From the NCBI GenBank assembly GCA_019925105.1, contig JAHGAU010000016.1:434001-498000 (forward strand): 64,000 nucleotides of DNA, read 5' to 3'. The stretch is from Niebla homalea. Lineage: Eukaryota > Ascomycota > Lecanoromycetes > Lecanorales > Ramalinaceae. Positions 23,888 to 35,532 of this stretch are shown here, piece after piece; the stretch's first letter is position 1; each line of letters begins with the position of its first letter. The notes beneath the pieces are model-generated. The model had not been told where the DNA came from and ran no database searches. It saw only the letters and a list, made by a program, of their open reading frames with translations. The position numbers were made by a program, and so were the translations under genes.

Positions 23888-24891
23888 CCTCGAGGATATT
23901 TTATAGCAATGGCAGATGTGAGCGCATCCCACGCTGCTTGTTATTCTTTCAACGAGTCCAGCCAAGCATCCTGGAGTTGCCAAAAAGCCTGCAACAGCAA
24001 GCCTAACCAGCGGTTCAAAGGCACAATGACGCTCCGAGTGATCTCAGAATAGCGCCAATTACGAGCTTGAAAGGAAATGGATGAGCATGTGAACAGCAAT
24101 GAGCAGCAGTCAGCTGCGAGTCTCGAACTTGACATTACCAGAAGTGATTGGCGTGCTTTCCTAATTTAGCTTGGCAAAGACAGGCGGGTGCGGGCCAGGG
24201 ACCCCCATCCTTGGAATCTCTGTGGGGTAGCTCCCGAGCTCCTTAAGGTAAGGTTTGTTGCATATTGTCCCTAGACGGCCCCCCGAGGAACCGTCTGTCC
24301 GTCTGGCACGTTTACCTACAGCAGTACTCCGTACCCCCACGTATAATATTGTACCTTCTTTTGTATACTTACGAGATGGAGGCTCGTACGTCGTTGTGAG
24401 ATTGACCTACAGAGAAACAGTCTAATCACCAAACCCTGGATAGGCTGGTCATGTTGATTGTTAGGGGAGAAAAGCCGACAGTCTGATCCAAGATGGAGCT
24501 GCTGGCCTTGAAAAGCCAGACTGACATTAAAGACGCAACACCTCTCTATTTGTCCCAATGCGATTTGTCTCGTTTCGAATCATACACAAAGTCCGTTGGC
24601 AAACGTCGTGTTGAATACATGAAAGCGTATGGAATAGATTGATGATTTGCCCTCCCGTGATTTGTCCAAACATTTGCGTGCCTGCCTTTAGGTCAGAGAG
24701 CTGCGCCTACCTTCTACCGTGGGGCACAAGGCAAGAGAGGCGCACGTACGTACGCAATCCCTTGCTTATTCTCAATATCGTCGTACAGTCTTGACATGCA
24801 CCACTTGTAGATTATTTCATTCATAAAACGCTCACCTGCTCAGTCTACGTTCAATCAGTTTTGGAGAAACGACGCAAGCAAATCTTCCGCC
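23888..24891. promoter_or_regulatory. Divergent upstream region VAC8 / vWA gene
   Basis: A 1-kb region between two divergent starts. Short open frames are motif-free. A C-rich block lies near 24190-24215 and a CCCCC block near 24280. No regulatory site can be named. Confidence 0.45.
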
Positions 24892-27093
24892 ATGGGTGTA
24901 AGTCCTCTAATGCTATCCGTGTGCTGCAAAGCAACTACTGTCCTTTTATTCATCCTTTCATGATCCTCTTCTGGCAATAGCCATAATCCTCGGCTAATAC
25001 CTGCTACCAAACAAGTTCGCAGATAAGTTGCAAGCCAGCCAACCTCCATCAGGCGCGCCTTCACAACAAGGCCAAGGACAGTATGGATATGCATCTCCTA
25101 GCCCCCAGCAAGGAGGTCTTCCACCTCAGATGCAACCAGGCGGAAAAGCTGGAGCATACGTGGGCTCCCACTGACCCTACAGGTCCATTGTTGCTAATAT
25201 ACTATAGCCTGGTCAGTCACAGTATCAACCCTACCCTGGACCTGGTCAGGTGAGCTCAGAGGATCTCGTCCCCCCAAGTTTATCTTCAATATTTGTTGCA
25301 AGATAAAAGTCTAGCAGGCCATTTGGATCTTCCTGCCATGATCGTCTTCGATGATGATGGTTTTTCGTGCTTTGTATCAGGTGAAAGAATGTTCCAACTT
25401 CTGTCAAGCCATGCTTTGTTAGTACCTAGGCGTATATACGTGTTGATAAGCATAAGCGCGAATGCAAGGGGGAAATTTCAAGTTCAGGAAGACTGACCCA
25501 TTCGAACGTCCAGAGCCAACCCGGTCAGTATCAACCACCACAGCAGCCAGGTCAATACCCTCCGCAGCAGCAACAGCAAAGTGGACAACAGTATCAATCT
25601 CCGCAAACATCAAATACTAATCCACAAGTGATCAAACAAAATTTCCAGCAATTGATAGCAGAAAAGCGCTTACAGAGCTTTTATCCACCTAATGACCCCA
25701 AGCTGGATCGCATTGCTGCACGAGCAGCAGTGAAAGTTGATGAGCTCTGTGCCAGATGGCACATTGCGCCAGCCATAGCCCAAGACCTTGCCAAGCTTGC
25801 ACTGTACGACATTGTCCTCTACATTGACAACAGTGGTTCTATTGAAGTGGATGAGCGCGGCACACGGAAACGAGATCTCCATGCGACCTTGACAAAAGTC
25901 TTGGAGGTCGCTCTGCTCTTTGACGACGATGGCATCGATATTCGTTTCATGAATGGACCTAGTAGAGAATGGTTAAGTTGGGGAGAAGAGAGCCTCAGTG
26001 CGCGTGGGTTCACCAGTGCAGAAATTGCCTTCCTCCTAGACTCGCATGTCGATAATGAGCAGACGATAAATCGCTACATTCAAAACCAGCCGTCCATCTT
26101 TCGAGGCATTACCCCCTTAGGAACTCAGCTGAGGGCGCAGGTGCTGGAAGACATCGTCTTGAAGCGTGCTCGATCGAACCAGCTGCAGAAACCGGTATTG
26201 GTCGTGACCATTACTGATGGAATCCCCGTGCGAGAGCCAGAAAGGGCACTTCATGACGGTATCTTGAATACGGTCAATGAATTATCGAGATTGCCATGTG
26301 GCTCAGGTGCCATTGCTTTCCAGTTTGCACAGGTCGGAACAGATAAGGAAGCGCAAACATTTCTGGGCAAATTGGACAACGATCCTCAGATTGGCGGTAT
26401 GATCGATTGCACGTCAGGTACGGTGAAGTTGCAATGATGGTCCAAGGCCCTCGAGCTAATCACACACTCTAGGTTATGAACTGGAGGAGTTTGAAATGTC
26501 CAACATGAGCCCTCCCGTCCTCTTAACCCCTGAACTATGGGTTAGTAGCTGGTCCTTTTTGGTGCACTAGTCGTCTGACATTTGTGTAGCTTGTGAAAAT
26601 GCTCATTGGTGCTATCGACTCATCTTACGACAACAAAGACGAAACCGCCACATCTCAGGCTCGACCCCCCGGTCAACAATTTGGCACTGCTCCACAGGCT
26701 CAATATGGAGCCCCACAGCAAGGTCTTGGACAGCCACCATACGGCCAACCAGCTGCACAATCCGGCTACGGTCAACAGCTGCAACCCGGCTATGGACAAG
26801 CGTCCCCTCAACAAGGTTACGGACAGCCACCTCCTCAGCAAGGTTATGGGCTGCCGCCACCTCAGCAAGGATATGGACAGCCGCCCTCTCAACAAGGCTA
26901 CCGGCCGACCTCGCCTAATCCGCCCTATCCACAGCAGAATTATGGACAGCAGTACCCGCAGCAAGGCTATGGGCAGCAACCTTCTCCACAAGCCGGGTAT
27001 GGCCGCCCGGCACCCCCTCCACCACAAGGAGGCTACAACCCACAACAGGGAGGATACGGACAGCCACCCCCACCTCCACCGCGCCGTTACTGA
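24892..27093 (+). CDS. vWA-domain protein with PQQGYG-repeat tail
   Basis: Six exons (24892-24897, 25016-25159, 25208-25249, 25514-26417, 26473-26540, 26590-27093) give 555 residues. The N-terminal 100 residues are Gln/Pro/Gly/Tyr-rich. A helical lead-in ([20 protein letters not shown]) precedes a von Willebrand A domain from about 160 to 385. Its metal-binding MIDAS start is [12 protein letters not shown], and the later MIDAS Asp is in [10 protein letters not shown]. The C-terminal 140 residues are tandem [13 protein letters not shown] repeats. No membrane span or signal peptide is seen, so a cytosolic scaffold is the best guess; the function is unknown. The first exon holds only Met-Gly before a GTAAGT donor; a Gly at position 2 would suit N-myristoylation. 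The 264-nt intron 25250-25513 is long for this locus and could hide a further small exon. Confidence 0.85.
26690..27080 (+). repeat. Tandem repeats coding PQQGYGQPP units
   Basis: Degenerate 24-39 bp units (CCTCAGCAAGGTTATGGACAG type) repeat about ten times in the last exon of the vWA gene and encode a Tyr/Gly/Gln/Pro-rich tail. The units differ mostly at third codon positions, so the array is old and under coding constraint. Confidence 0.85.
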
Positions 27094-28381
27094 AGCCTTG
27101 ATCCACAAGTGACGGATGACGGGTGATCACGGCGGGCCGCGTTGTTCTGGATGGAAGACTTCTCCATGCTCAAATTAAACGTAGGTAGTTGAAGAAGTCA
27201 AATGTACATACCTTAGAATGTGAACCATTGAGCATAGAGGCAACTCTAAGGACGGTACACAAATTTCAAGTCCGAGCTCCGAACCTCGTATGCTTCAAGT
27301 CGACTCAGACGCTAGGTAATCGCAATGACCAGTCACCCCATACTGCCATCACAAATATCCACCTCCGAAACAGTCACAAGATACATCAAAACTCCATTTA
27401 CTCGCTTCGCATTTCACGGAACGACCAGCAGCATCAGGTCACTGCATTGGCATAGTCTTTGCTTAAGCTGGGCCTTGTACCGCAGGCACGGCCACACATT
27501 TACCGGAGGCCGAACCAAGCACTCTCGACGTCAACAAACATAAAACCTCCGAGCGGATTGCATCAGCGCACCGCAAGCAATGACGCAATCCACAGCTTTC
27601 CATTCAACTCTGGCCACAGTTTGCCGCCGTTCTAGATGCTCCAAAGGGGGGAAATCAGTCACGCGAGAGAGAGAGAGAGAGAGAGAGATAGGGAGGCGCG
27701 AAGCTTCGTATTATCGTACAATCTGCTCACATGGTGGACGTCACGATTAGATCATCATGATAGGGGCAATAATTCGGACGATTTGGGGCGGTTGGACCCC
27801 CTGAATTTTGGGGTGTGGGGGGGGGAATCCCACCATCACCAATGATGTATATAGGGGTGGATATTACCCGTATACGGAGATTGCTCCGTAGTTTCATTTT
27901 CAAGGATGATGTTATCGCTTGTGATGTAATGATTTCCAAGCATCATCATCATCGCCGTCATCCAATTTCGAATCACATCTGGTGCAACACCCTACCTGTC
28001 GCCGCCCCTGAACTCTTCAACAACGCAAAAAACGACGTGAGAGAGAGAGAGGGAGAGAGAGATATCATCGAGCACGGCCAAAAAGAGACAGAATGCAATA
28101 ATAACTTGTGCATCGAGCACTAGTGCGAGAGTGATGGCAGTGTCGGCAAATGCTATCTTCATTCATGTGTTACCCTTCGAGCCACGACCTCAGCATATAA
28201 TCTCTCCATGAAGCAGCGACCATATCTATTGTGAGCGGATGGCCAGACGCCAGACGGAATAAGAGCACCTTTGTGGACTCGCTTCAAAACCCTTCGCACC
28301 TCCCGCTATCCGTACGAGTAAGGCCAGCAATTGCGACAAGTCATATCGGACGTAACTTTGGATCATGATCCAGCGAACTCA
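27094..28381. other. Convergent 3' region with microsatellites
   Basis: This lies between the vWA gene and the bZIP gene. It holds two (GA)n runs (27665-27689 and about 28039-28062) and a G-run (27817-27826). I see no gene; the open frames are repeat-driven. Confidence 0.55.
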
Positions 28382-29548
28382 TCAAGATTCCAGGTGGTGA
28401 GGATCGATATGTCCTGATGAGCCGTCGTCGCCGCTGTCCTGGTTGTTGATCAAATCCTTCAGTAACGTTCGCAGCTCTTGCTCATCCACGGGCTTCATGT
28501 CAGGTCCCAACAACCCGTCCTCGTCCTCGTTCGGCTCCGAATACACATCACCGACGCTTCCAATGGGAAGTCTTGGTGCCTCCAAGTCCGACTCGTTGTC
28601 GTGTTCCTTCTTCAACCGTAACTCGTCGACACTGTTCGAATCAGTCAGGCTATGACGCCGCGTGTCTCTAAGATGCGTGCAGTTGCAGCTTTTCCGCAGG
28701 AGGGCGACCTGATTCTTCAAAAATTTGATCTCTTCCATCATCGTTGATCTGTCGCCCTTCAGCACGCCATTCTCCCTCTGCAGCCTCCGCGCCATGTTCT
28801 CGAGCTCCCTCTGCTGCTCCTTCTTCTTCTGCCGGCACTTGGATGCCGCAACCCGGTTTCGTTCGAGAAACTTGGATCGACGGACATCGCCTTCCGAGTC
28901 ATGTTCTACAGATAGCGCCCTGGCGTGGCGGTGGCTGTACTTCCGCGGTCGTCTCGAGATCGCTTGAGTTGAATGGTCGGGGGTGATGTTTCTGCTGGGC
29001 CCGTATGGGGACTCACGGTTCGCCATGTGCTGCTGCTGCTGCTGCTGATGTAGCATCTGCTGTTGCTGCAGCTGGGTATCGAAAAAATTGCCGTCTGGAT
29101 CGACCGGCGGGGTAATTTGGCCAAAGGGATCATGCGGGTCGTGTTGAGTCTGAATGGGGTCGAGGAAGGAGGAGGATGCGGCGGAGGGAAAGCCAAAAGA
29201 CATGCTCCTCGGGATGGGGCCTGCGGAGTATGGTGGAGACACGAGCGAGGCATTGGAGGATGTTGGTGCACCCGAAGCCCAGGCTGGAGGGTCAGCAGGA
29301 AATCGACCATCTGGAGGCATCTGCTGTGGATATTGGTGTGGAAAGTGAGTGTTTGCGGGCGAGTGCGGGGTGGGCATGCGATATTGAGGGAATTGGGTGT
29401 TCAGCAGAGGAGTAGGATTGCTCTGTGAAGAATTTGAACCCGTTCTCGAATGGGTATCCTCTCTCCCACGCTGACCAGGGTCGTTGCTGTTGGCCACACC
29501 TGAGAAGGTCGTGCTGAAGCCATTGTCGCGAGTCAAGATGTCGGTCAT
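28382..29548 (-). CDS. bZIP transcription factor (ATF/CREB-like)
   Basis: An intron-free frame of 388 residues from MTDILTRDNGF. The frame extends upstream to an ATG at 29671, so a 429-residue form is possible. The basic region and zipper lie near residues 220-280: KFLERNRVAASKCRQKKKEQ followed by leucine heptads through LKNQVALLRKSCNC. The basic region NxxAAxxCR fits ATF/CREB-type fungal factors (AtfA/AtfB relatives), but I cannot name an orthologue. The N-terminal half is Pro/Ser/Gln-rich and includes a polyglutamine run before the basic region. The C-terminus is acidic (DEDGLLGPDMKPVDEQEL), a possible activation segment. Targets would be CRE-like DNA sites in stress or spore genes, by family analogy only. 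Confidence 0.9.
   Translation of the reverse strand: MTDILTRDNGFSTTFSGVANSNDPGQRGREDTHSRTGSNSSQSNPTPLLNTQFPQYRMPTPHSPANTHFPHQYPQQMPPDGRFPADPPAWASGAPTSSNASLVSPPYSAGPIPRSMSFGFPSAASSSFLDPIQTQHDPHDPFGQITPPVDPDGNFFDTQLQQQQMLHQQQQQQHMANRESPYGPSRNITPDHSTQAISRRPRKYSHRHARALSVEHDSEGDVRRSKFLERNRVAASKCRQKKKEQQRELENMARRLQRENGVLKGDRSTMMEEIKFLKNQVALLRKSCNCTHLRDTRRHSLTDSNSVDELRLKKEHDNESDLEAPRLPIGSVGDVYSEPNEDEDGLLGPDMKPVDEQELRTLLKDLINNQDSGDDGSSGHIDPHHLES
29029..29080 (-). repeat. CAG-type polyglutamine tract in the bZIP gene
   Basis: CTG/TGC repeats on the + strand encode an interrupted Gln run (about 14 Gln with Leu, Met and His breaks) upstream of the basic region. It could vary in length between strains. 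Confidence 0.8.
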
Positions 29549-31045
29549 ATTGAGATCGTAAGGGAAGCTGGGTGGAAGAGAGTTCACATTGAAACGGTAG
29601 TGGCACATGCCCTCGCTGAGTTGGGATGAAAAGTTTGAGGAAAATGAATGGGAATCTGGGTGGCAAAACAACGGTAATTGGTAGATCCCGGTGTTTTACT
29701 CCCGGCAAGAGGGGCCTTCCGGGAACAGTTCCGACCAGTTCAATCTGCGTGCTTGATATTCGACGTTCGATCTCTTGAGTCTTCACTAGCTGCTGTCTGG
29801 TCAATTTGTCACTGATACTTGCAATTGCTATTTCTTGTTCTTGCAATCCAATTAATAATAATACTGTTCTGGTGGCTATCTGGTGCGTCTTGCAGTCTCC
29901 TGCCATACAATGTATTCCAGCAAATGTTAGAATGATAATTATTGAAGCCGCCTCAGAAAGTGTCATAATTCTGTGTGACCAATCTTGTGATGATAGGAAG
30001 GAGACTGCAATGGAAGCTGAAGACGCGAGCCTGAGTCCTCAGTGCACTTGTGTCATAATCATAGAAAGCCCCAACATTTGCACTCTCAGTCACCTATCTG
30101 AATGCAAGCCATAGTCCCATGTGCAAAGGTAGAAGATGCCTAGCTCTGGTTGGCGGGTCGCATAACTTATCCATCTGATGGCTTTGGACGAATAACCCTG
30201 TGGAGTCTAGTCCTCGACTCTCCTTCGACAATCTATACCTTGGAGAGAATACAAATCCAGCTTCGATCACGAGCTGCTGGAACCTTTGAAAGCTTATTTT
30301 GTGTAAGCTTAATGCGGCTCTGATATGGTGCTGTGCGCCAATGCCAAGTAGAGGAACGCTGGTCCGGGCCAATCCTGTACAACCCTGACCCTCTCACTGT
30401 CGGAAGGCAAGGCCAACCATCTTAGTAGCCGAAGGGGAACAACCAGATGATCATACATATAGCGGGAATAGACACTTTGGTATGGGCATCTTGGCACGCA
30501 CTGACCTCTCCATTGACTGCGTTCGCAGTCCAGCAGATCGAAGCAGATATCTGGATACTTGAATGCAGATGAAGAGAAGCTAAGAGGCCCGCTTGGCCCA
30601 TAAGACTATGCTGCATATCAGGACGGATATAGCCTGGTACCGACAGCACTCAAACCCATAGATCTATCGAATGAACTCACATCATGCGCACAGAAGCGTG
30701 GCTCGAGCTGTTTCGCAGCGATCTGCGTCGACCCGGCGCTCTTTAGTCGGATCGGAGCATGTTCCATCCAATGGCAACGAGCCCTGGCCATCGGGACCCA
30801 AGAATGAAGTAGAAGGCAGATCCGCCAGCTGCAAGCCGGGGAGATCTATCAAGGAGCCTAACAGCGTGTACCGGAACATGCTCCGGGAACACGTAGAGTA
30901 TCGTCAAATGGCACCTGTAATGCCAATTGTTGTAATAGAGTATGTTATGTTTTCTCTTCAGCTCTCCTTATGGGAAGGGTCGATTGAGCACCTTGGGAAG
31001 CATGGGATTTCTGCTCAGTCTGAAGGTTTGTGCAGCTGTACAGCA
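29549..31045. other. bZIP upstream region and EHD3 3' side
   Basis: About 1.5 kb without a convincing gene. A 205-codon + strand frame (30671-31288) runs into the antisense of the EHD3 coding region and shows no domain. Long upstream regions are common for regulator genes. Confidence 0.5.
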
Positions 31046-32671
31046 TCACGCTCCCTCAGCAGTCCAGACCAAGGTGCCCTGGTCATCTTCGGAACAGCAC
31101 CTTTGCAGCACTTCCTCCACCTTGGGTCGTACACCTACTTTTTGGTTTTTCTTCCTCAACAGTTGACGTGTGACTTGACCAGCGGTCTTTCCCCCTTGTC
31201 TTATCATATCTTCAATTTCCTCTTCTCGAGGGAGGCCCAAATGATGAGGGTATTCCAGGTAGTCACTCGCGGTGGAATGATTGAATAGTTGCAGTCTCTG
31301 CGCTCCTTCGCGAGGCCGGAACATCTCTTCTATGTCGTTCGCGCTCACTCCGTCAAGACTTGAAGGATTCCATGTTGGGGTAGTGGGTGGCTTGCGGAGC
31401 AGCCGAGCCGAAACGCCTTCAGTGAAGTCTGGATGAGCCATGAACTTTCCTGCAAGCTCGTGCTCGCGCTGAAAGGTTTCACTAATACGCCAGTTGCGAC
31501 CAAGCTGCATCTGGCGCAGAGCTACTCGTAGCGATGTCGGCGATCGCTCGGACAAGGTCGCCAGGGTCTTGTGTGCCCATTTTCGAACCATTTCTGCATC
31601 TTGATGTGTGGCAGACCTTGCGGCTTCTTGCTCCAAGGCTGCAGTGATATCTTCAATACTTGGGTGCTGGAAACATCTATCAATGGCCTTTCGCAGTTCA
31701 CCCGCGAGCAGCATAGGCTCATTGTGGGGCAATCCGCTATCGAATTCTGCAATCGTAGCATCGATAGTAGCCAGGCGTGTAGCAAGGTCCTCATAGTCTT
31801 TGAAGTCAAGTTCAGCCAACCGGCCAGTGAGGTTGGGAAGGATAGACGAGTCGATGTAGTGGGTCGCGATTCCAGCGTAAAACGCATTGACACCCTTCAA
31901 TCTTTCCGAGGTCAATGCCAGGTAGGTCCCCATTTTGCCTTCGAGCCTTGGGAGGAAGAAGCTTCCGCCAACATCGGGGAAGAAGCCAATGGTCGTCTCT
32001 GGCATGGCGAAGACGGTCCGTTCAGTGGCTATCCTAATAGGAGCGTGCACGCTCAAGCCTACACCTCCTCCCATGGTGATTCCGTCCATGTAGGAAATGT
32101 AGGGTTTCGAGCATGTAGCAATCAGATGGTCCAATTGGTACTCCAAGCCAAAGTATGCGAGGCTTTTGGCCTGGCCCTCAGGCCCTCTGGTATTCTGCTG
32201 AGCCAGTGCAGCAACATCACCTCCAGCGCAGAAGGCTTTGGGGCCAGCGCCGGACATGATCAAAATATTCGCTAGGTCGGATTTCTGCCATTCGAGTATT
32301 CGGGGCACAATTTTCCTGGCCATGGAAGCATTAAGAGAATTTAATTTGCTGGGTCGATTGAGCTCGATAGTCCGGACACCGTAATAGGAGTTGAAGAGGA
32401 CATCTTCTGGGTCATCACCAGGCTGCTCCTTTATAGTGGGGGGTTCGTTATGGCCTGCCATCTATTCGTAGCTTCAGTAAAGATGGTCTCGGAGATATAT
32501 CAGAGGTTCATGTCCACCTACTCTGGAGGATTGAGTTGAAAATGCAGGGTCCTGAATCTTGGCCTTGAGGGGCATTTTGGCTGGTCGACGTGGGGACAAT
32601 TTGCTCAGCGGAAGGCTTCTCTGTACGAGACAGGGTCGAAGGAACATCAAAGGGAACAGATTCTGCGACAT
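31046..32671 (-). CDS. EHD3: 3-hydroxyisobutyryl-CoA hydrolase, mitochondrial
   Basis: Two exons (32522-32671 and 31046-32461) give 521 residues. The enzyme removes CoA from 3-hydroxyisobutyryl-CoA in valine breakdown. The crotonase core is clear: IELNRPSKLNSLN, GAGPKAFCAGGDVAAL, YMDGITMGGGVGLSVH and AMPETTIGFFPDVGGSFFL, with the catalytic Glu and Asp of hydrolase-type members. The first 50-residue exon (MSQNLFPLMFLRPCLVQRS, then KLSPRRPAK) is basic, hydrophobic and free of acids, as expected for a mitochondrial presequence. An ATG directly at the start of exon 2 (32461) would give a form without the presequence if intron 1 is skipped or transcription starts late. An internal ATG (MPLKAKI) is a second alternative start. 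Confidence 0.94.
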
Positions 32672-32887
32672 GGCGATTGAGAGACAGTATGATATGAAGG
32701 CAGAGTGCTAGCAGCTGCCTAACATCAAAGAAAACTTTTGACCTCGGCATTTGGGAAACGGCGCATCCGAAGACTAGAATGGCGAGCCCAATGAGGCAGC
32801 CACAGCATTTACAACTGAATATCCAGAGATGTCTGGTGTTGTAGTATGATGGCTGTCCAAAGGTAGACACAAATGTGATTAAATTTA

Positions 32888-33839
32888 TTAATCGTACGTT
32901 GCGGAAGGTACCGTCATGTTGATATCACTCGAGTGATCTTTCAGCATCGAATCCAACGCTCTCTTCTCAATGATGAGTCTTCCGAGCCGTAACAGATCCT
33001 TGACCCCAACATCAAAATCGGCCTTTGCTTCTCCGTGCTTGCCTGCCGTGGCGCCTGGCCCTGTGTTGAGGGCCGCCAAAAGATTCCCTGGCGACCGTCT
33101 CGTTACAAGCATGGACCTTCCATCAGACTTCCCCAATTGATTCCACTCCATCACCTTCTCCATCCATTGCCAGCCTGGAACATCATCGTCGTCGAATTTT
33201 TGAACGATCATGAGCTGGCCCTTCTTGTACCGATAGCTCAATGCGGTCCGCCAGGCCAGATCGTAGATCTTCCGCGGCAACTTAGTGGAGAAATCGCGCG
33301 GTTTCGGACCAAAGGCCCGCCCTCCTCCTCGAAGCATAGGATTCTTCTTGTTACCCAATCGAGCCATGCCTGTACCTTTCTGCGGCCTGATTTTACGATT
33401 GCTGCCATGCACCTCACTTCTCCACTTGGTGCTTGCGGTGCCCTGCCTGGCGCTGTCTGCTTCGAAGATTATAGCTCGCTGTAGTATATCCCTCCGTAGA
33501 GGCAAGTTGAGATGGTTCTCTGGATATGGCGCGAAACGCAGAGGTTCGAAGTTGGGAAAATTGTAGACCGTGGTCAAGATCTCCTGCGCAGGGGGAGGGG
33601 GTCGGCGTGTCAGGGAGGGAGCGAACCCTGAGTAATCAAGGCCTGGGGGAAGCTGCGTCTCTGTCGCCATTGATCTTGAAAGGCGAGGCGCAAGGCATTG
33701 CTGAAGCCCAATCAGTCGAGCAAGGGAAGCGAAAGGGGGGATTGGGCCGACATACCATCAAAGGATCTCGAGGGAGTGGAGCTTGGATTGCAAGCCTTCT
33801 TAGATGGCGACCAGCCCTGGGGACCTTGATCGCCGCCAT
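32888..33839 (-). CDS. YML6: Mitochondrial large-subunit ribosomal protein uL4m
   Basis: Exons 33756-33839 and 32888-33652 give 282 residues. uL4m lines the peptide exit tunnel of the mitochondrial ribosome. The core shows LPLRRDILQRAIIFEADSAR, RSEVHGSNRKIRPQKGTGMA and GGGRAFGPKPRDFSTKLPRK, followed by WRTALSYRYKKGQL. The first exon (MAAIKVPRAGRHLRRLAIQA) is a basic mitochondrial targeting sequence. The acceptor is placed at CTTCCCCCAGG, because the earlier CAAG acceptor at the in-frame ATG would break the phase. It starts 228 bp from mL38, transcribed the other way. Confidence 0.92.
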
Positions 33840-34066
33840 AGCTAGCAATTGCTAGAAGCGGAAAGTGTCTGGTGCCGCAAGTATTGATGAGGGTTGATAT
33901 GATATAATGATATTAGGACGGAGAGCAGATGTCACGGCTCGCCGCTTGCATTTCCAAAGATTTCCTTTCTGGGAAACACGCTAACAAAATATATCTACTT
34001 TTTTCATTTTCACTCCAATTCAAGACCCCCTCTGCTGCGTCATATTTCTACCCACATCAATCTGCA
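33840..34066. promoter_or_regulatory. Bidirectional promoter uL4m / mL38
   Basis: Only 227 bp separate the two start codons, so the core promoters must share this space. It holds AT-rich segments (ATATGATATAATGATATTA near 33898-33916) and a CCAAT-type pentamer near 34016. Confidence 0.65.
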
Positions 34067-35412
34067 ATGGCAATTATCAGGCTATCCAGGCCGATATGCC
34101 AATCTGCAGGAAGATTTTCAGGAGTTCGACCATGTCTAAAATTGCAGAACCGTCGACTTTCAATGTCCCCACATCTTTCGGACGAAGCACCTCTACAGAA
34201 AGCCACAACATCCAAATTCCCGCCCCCACCAATGCCTCTTGACCCCAATACCGTTTCGACATATCGGGAAGAACGCCTACTTCTTCATCACCAACACAGA
34301 CACCCCATAGGATCCCGCCGACGTCGCGCAGCCATGCAATCCAGCGACCATGTCCCCTTTGAGCAGTTACCCTACCAGTGCTTTCAGGAAGCCCGCAAAG
34401 TCCTAGCCGAGGACAGGGAGCAGAAGCTCGCTCAGATTGAGCTCATGAGGAAGCGCATCGCAACATGGCAAGCTATACCTCAGGAAGAGATTGGGGGCGT
34501 TGCACGTAAGAAGGGGAGGCTAGTGGCTATGCAGAAGCACTTGGAACATCTGAAGATCCTGGCAGATGTCAATGATCCGGTGATCAAGAAGAGATTTGAG
34601 GATGGGATGGGTATGTCACTCTCTTCGCACGTTCGACTGCTGTAGAAGTACGATTAGGCGTGAAAGCTGATGCCCTCCGGACCGCAGGAGACCTGAATCG
34701 CCCAATCTACCGCTATCTAGCAGATCGTAAATGGCGAAAGTACCCTCGTCTCGTCCTCATGCAACGCATCTCGCAATTCCACATCGTCCCGGACGTTCTA
34801 CAACACCTGGACCCTACTGCTTCTGTGACTCTGGGATTCCAACGTCGTAACGTGCAACCTGGAGAGTTTGTCGATTCCAGAGTTAGCGAAGTTCCCGCGC
34901 GACTCAACGTTCAAGTGTACGACAAAGGCGAGAGGCTCGTTACCATTGTTGTCGTAAATCCAGACGTGCCAGACATCGAGAGCGACTCTTTCAGTTCAAG
35001 GTGTCACTTTCTGGCTGCCAATGTGCCAATTTCGCCAACGAAGTCGTCTGTGCCCTTGGCGCATCTCAAAAAGGATGATCATATTGTGAAACCGTGGTTA
35101 CCGCCTTTCTCACAGAAGGGATCTCCATACCAGCGCCTCGTAATTCTGGTTCTACAACAAGATGACTCTAAGCCTATCGATCTTGCGCGACTAAAGAAAC
35201 ATTCGCCAGAGCGCGATGGTTGGACAATGAACAAATTTCTGGCGCATCACAAGGCAACTACAATCGGAGCAACGCTGTTCAGGACAGTCTGGGACGAGGG
35301 AACCGACGGTGTCATGGCTCGAGCAGGCGTGGAGGGTGTTGAGCAAGAACTGGTCAGGAAACGACCCGAGAAAAATCCGTACAAGAAGAAAGATGGGTCA
35401 AGATACAGATAG
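34067..35412 (+). CDS. MRPL35: Mitochondrial large-subunit ribosomal protein mL38 (PEBP-like)
   Basis: Exons 34067-34610 and 34658-35412 give 432 residues. mL38 is a phosphatidylethanolamine-binding-protein fold that became a mitoribosome central-protuberance subunit. The N-terminus (MAIIRLSRPICQSAGRFSG) is a presequence. A helical charged region lies near residues 100-180. The conserved join GVKADALRTAGDLNRPIYRYLADRKWRK crosses the 47-nt intron. The PEBP-like domain includes VVVNPDVPDIESDSF, CHFLAANVPIS and KGSPYQRLVILVLQQ, and a basic tail ends the protein. The frame stays open further upstream (to 33929), but the ATG at 34067 gives the expected targeting sequence. Confidence 0.92.
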
Positions 35413-35532
35413 ATTAAATTCAGCAGTGACGCCTCCCAATCCTACTAAAACTCGGCATCAGGACATAGGTATCGTGATAGCGTACTCATCCGTATATCCA
35501 ACTTTTTCTCTGTATCGACAAGGATGCTGGCC

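Noticed and set aside
24180..24320. C-rich blocks upstream of the vWA gene as a GC-box promoter
   Set aside because: They are too far from the start and without a repeated motif; no support beyond composition.
27660..28065. (GA)n runs as possible regulatory or CRISPR-like repeats
   Set aside because: They are plain microsatellites with no spacer structure, in a convergent 3' region.
30671..31288. 205-codon + strand open frame
   Set aside because: Its 3' half is antisense to the well-supported EHD3 coding region and it shows no domain or codon regularity; it is a shadow frame.
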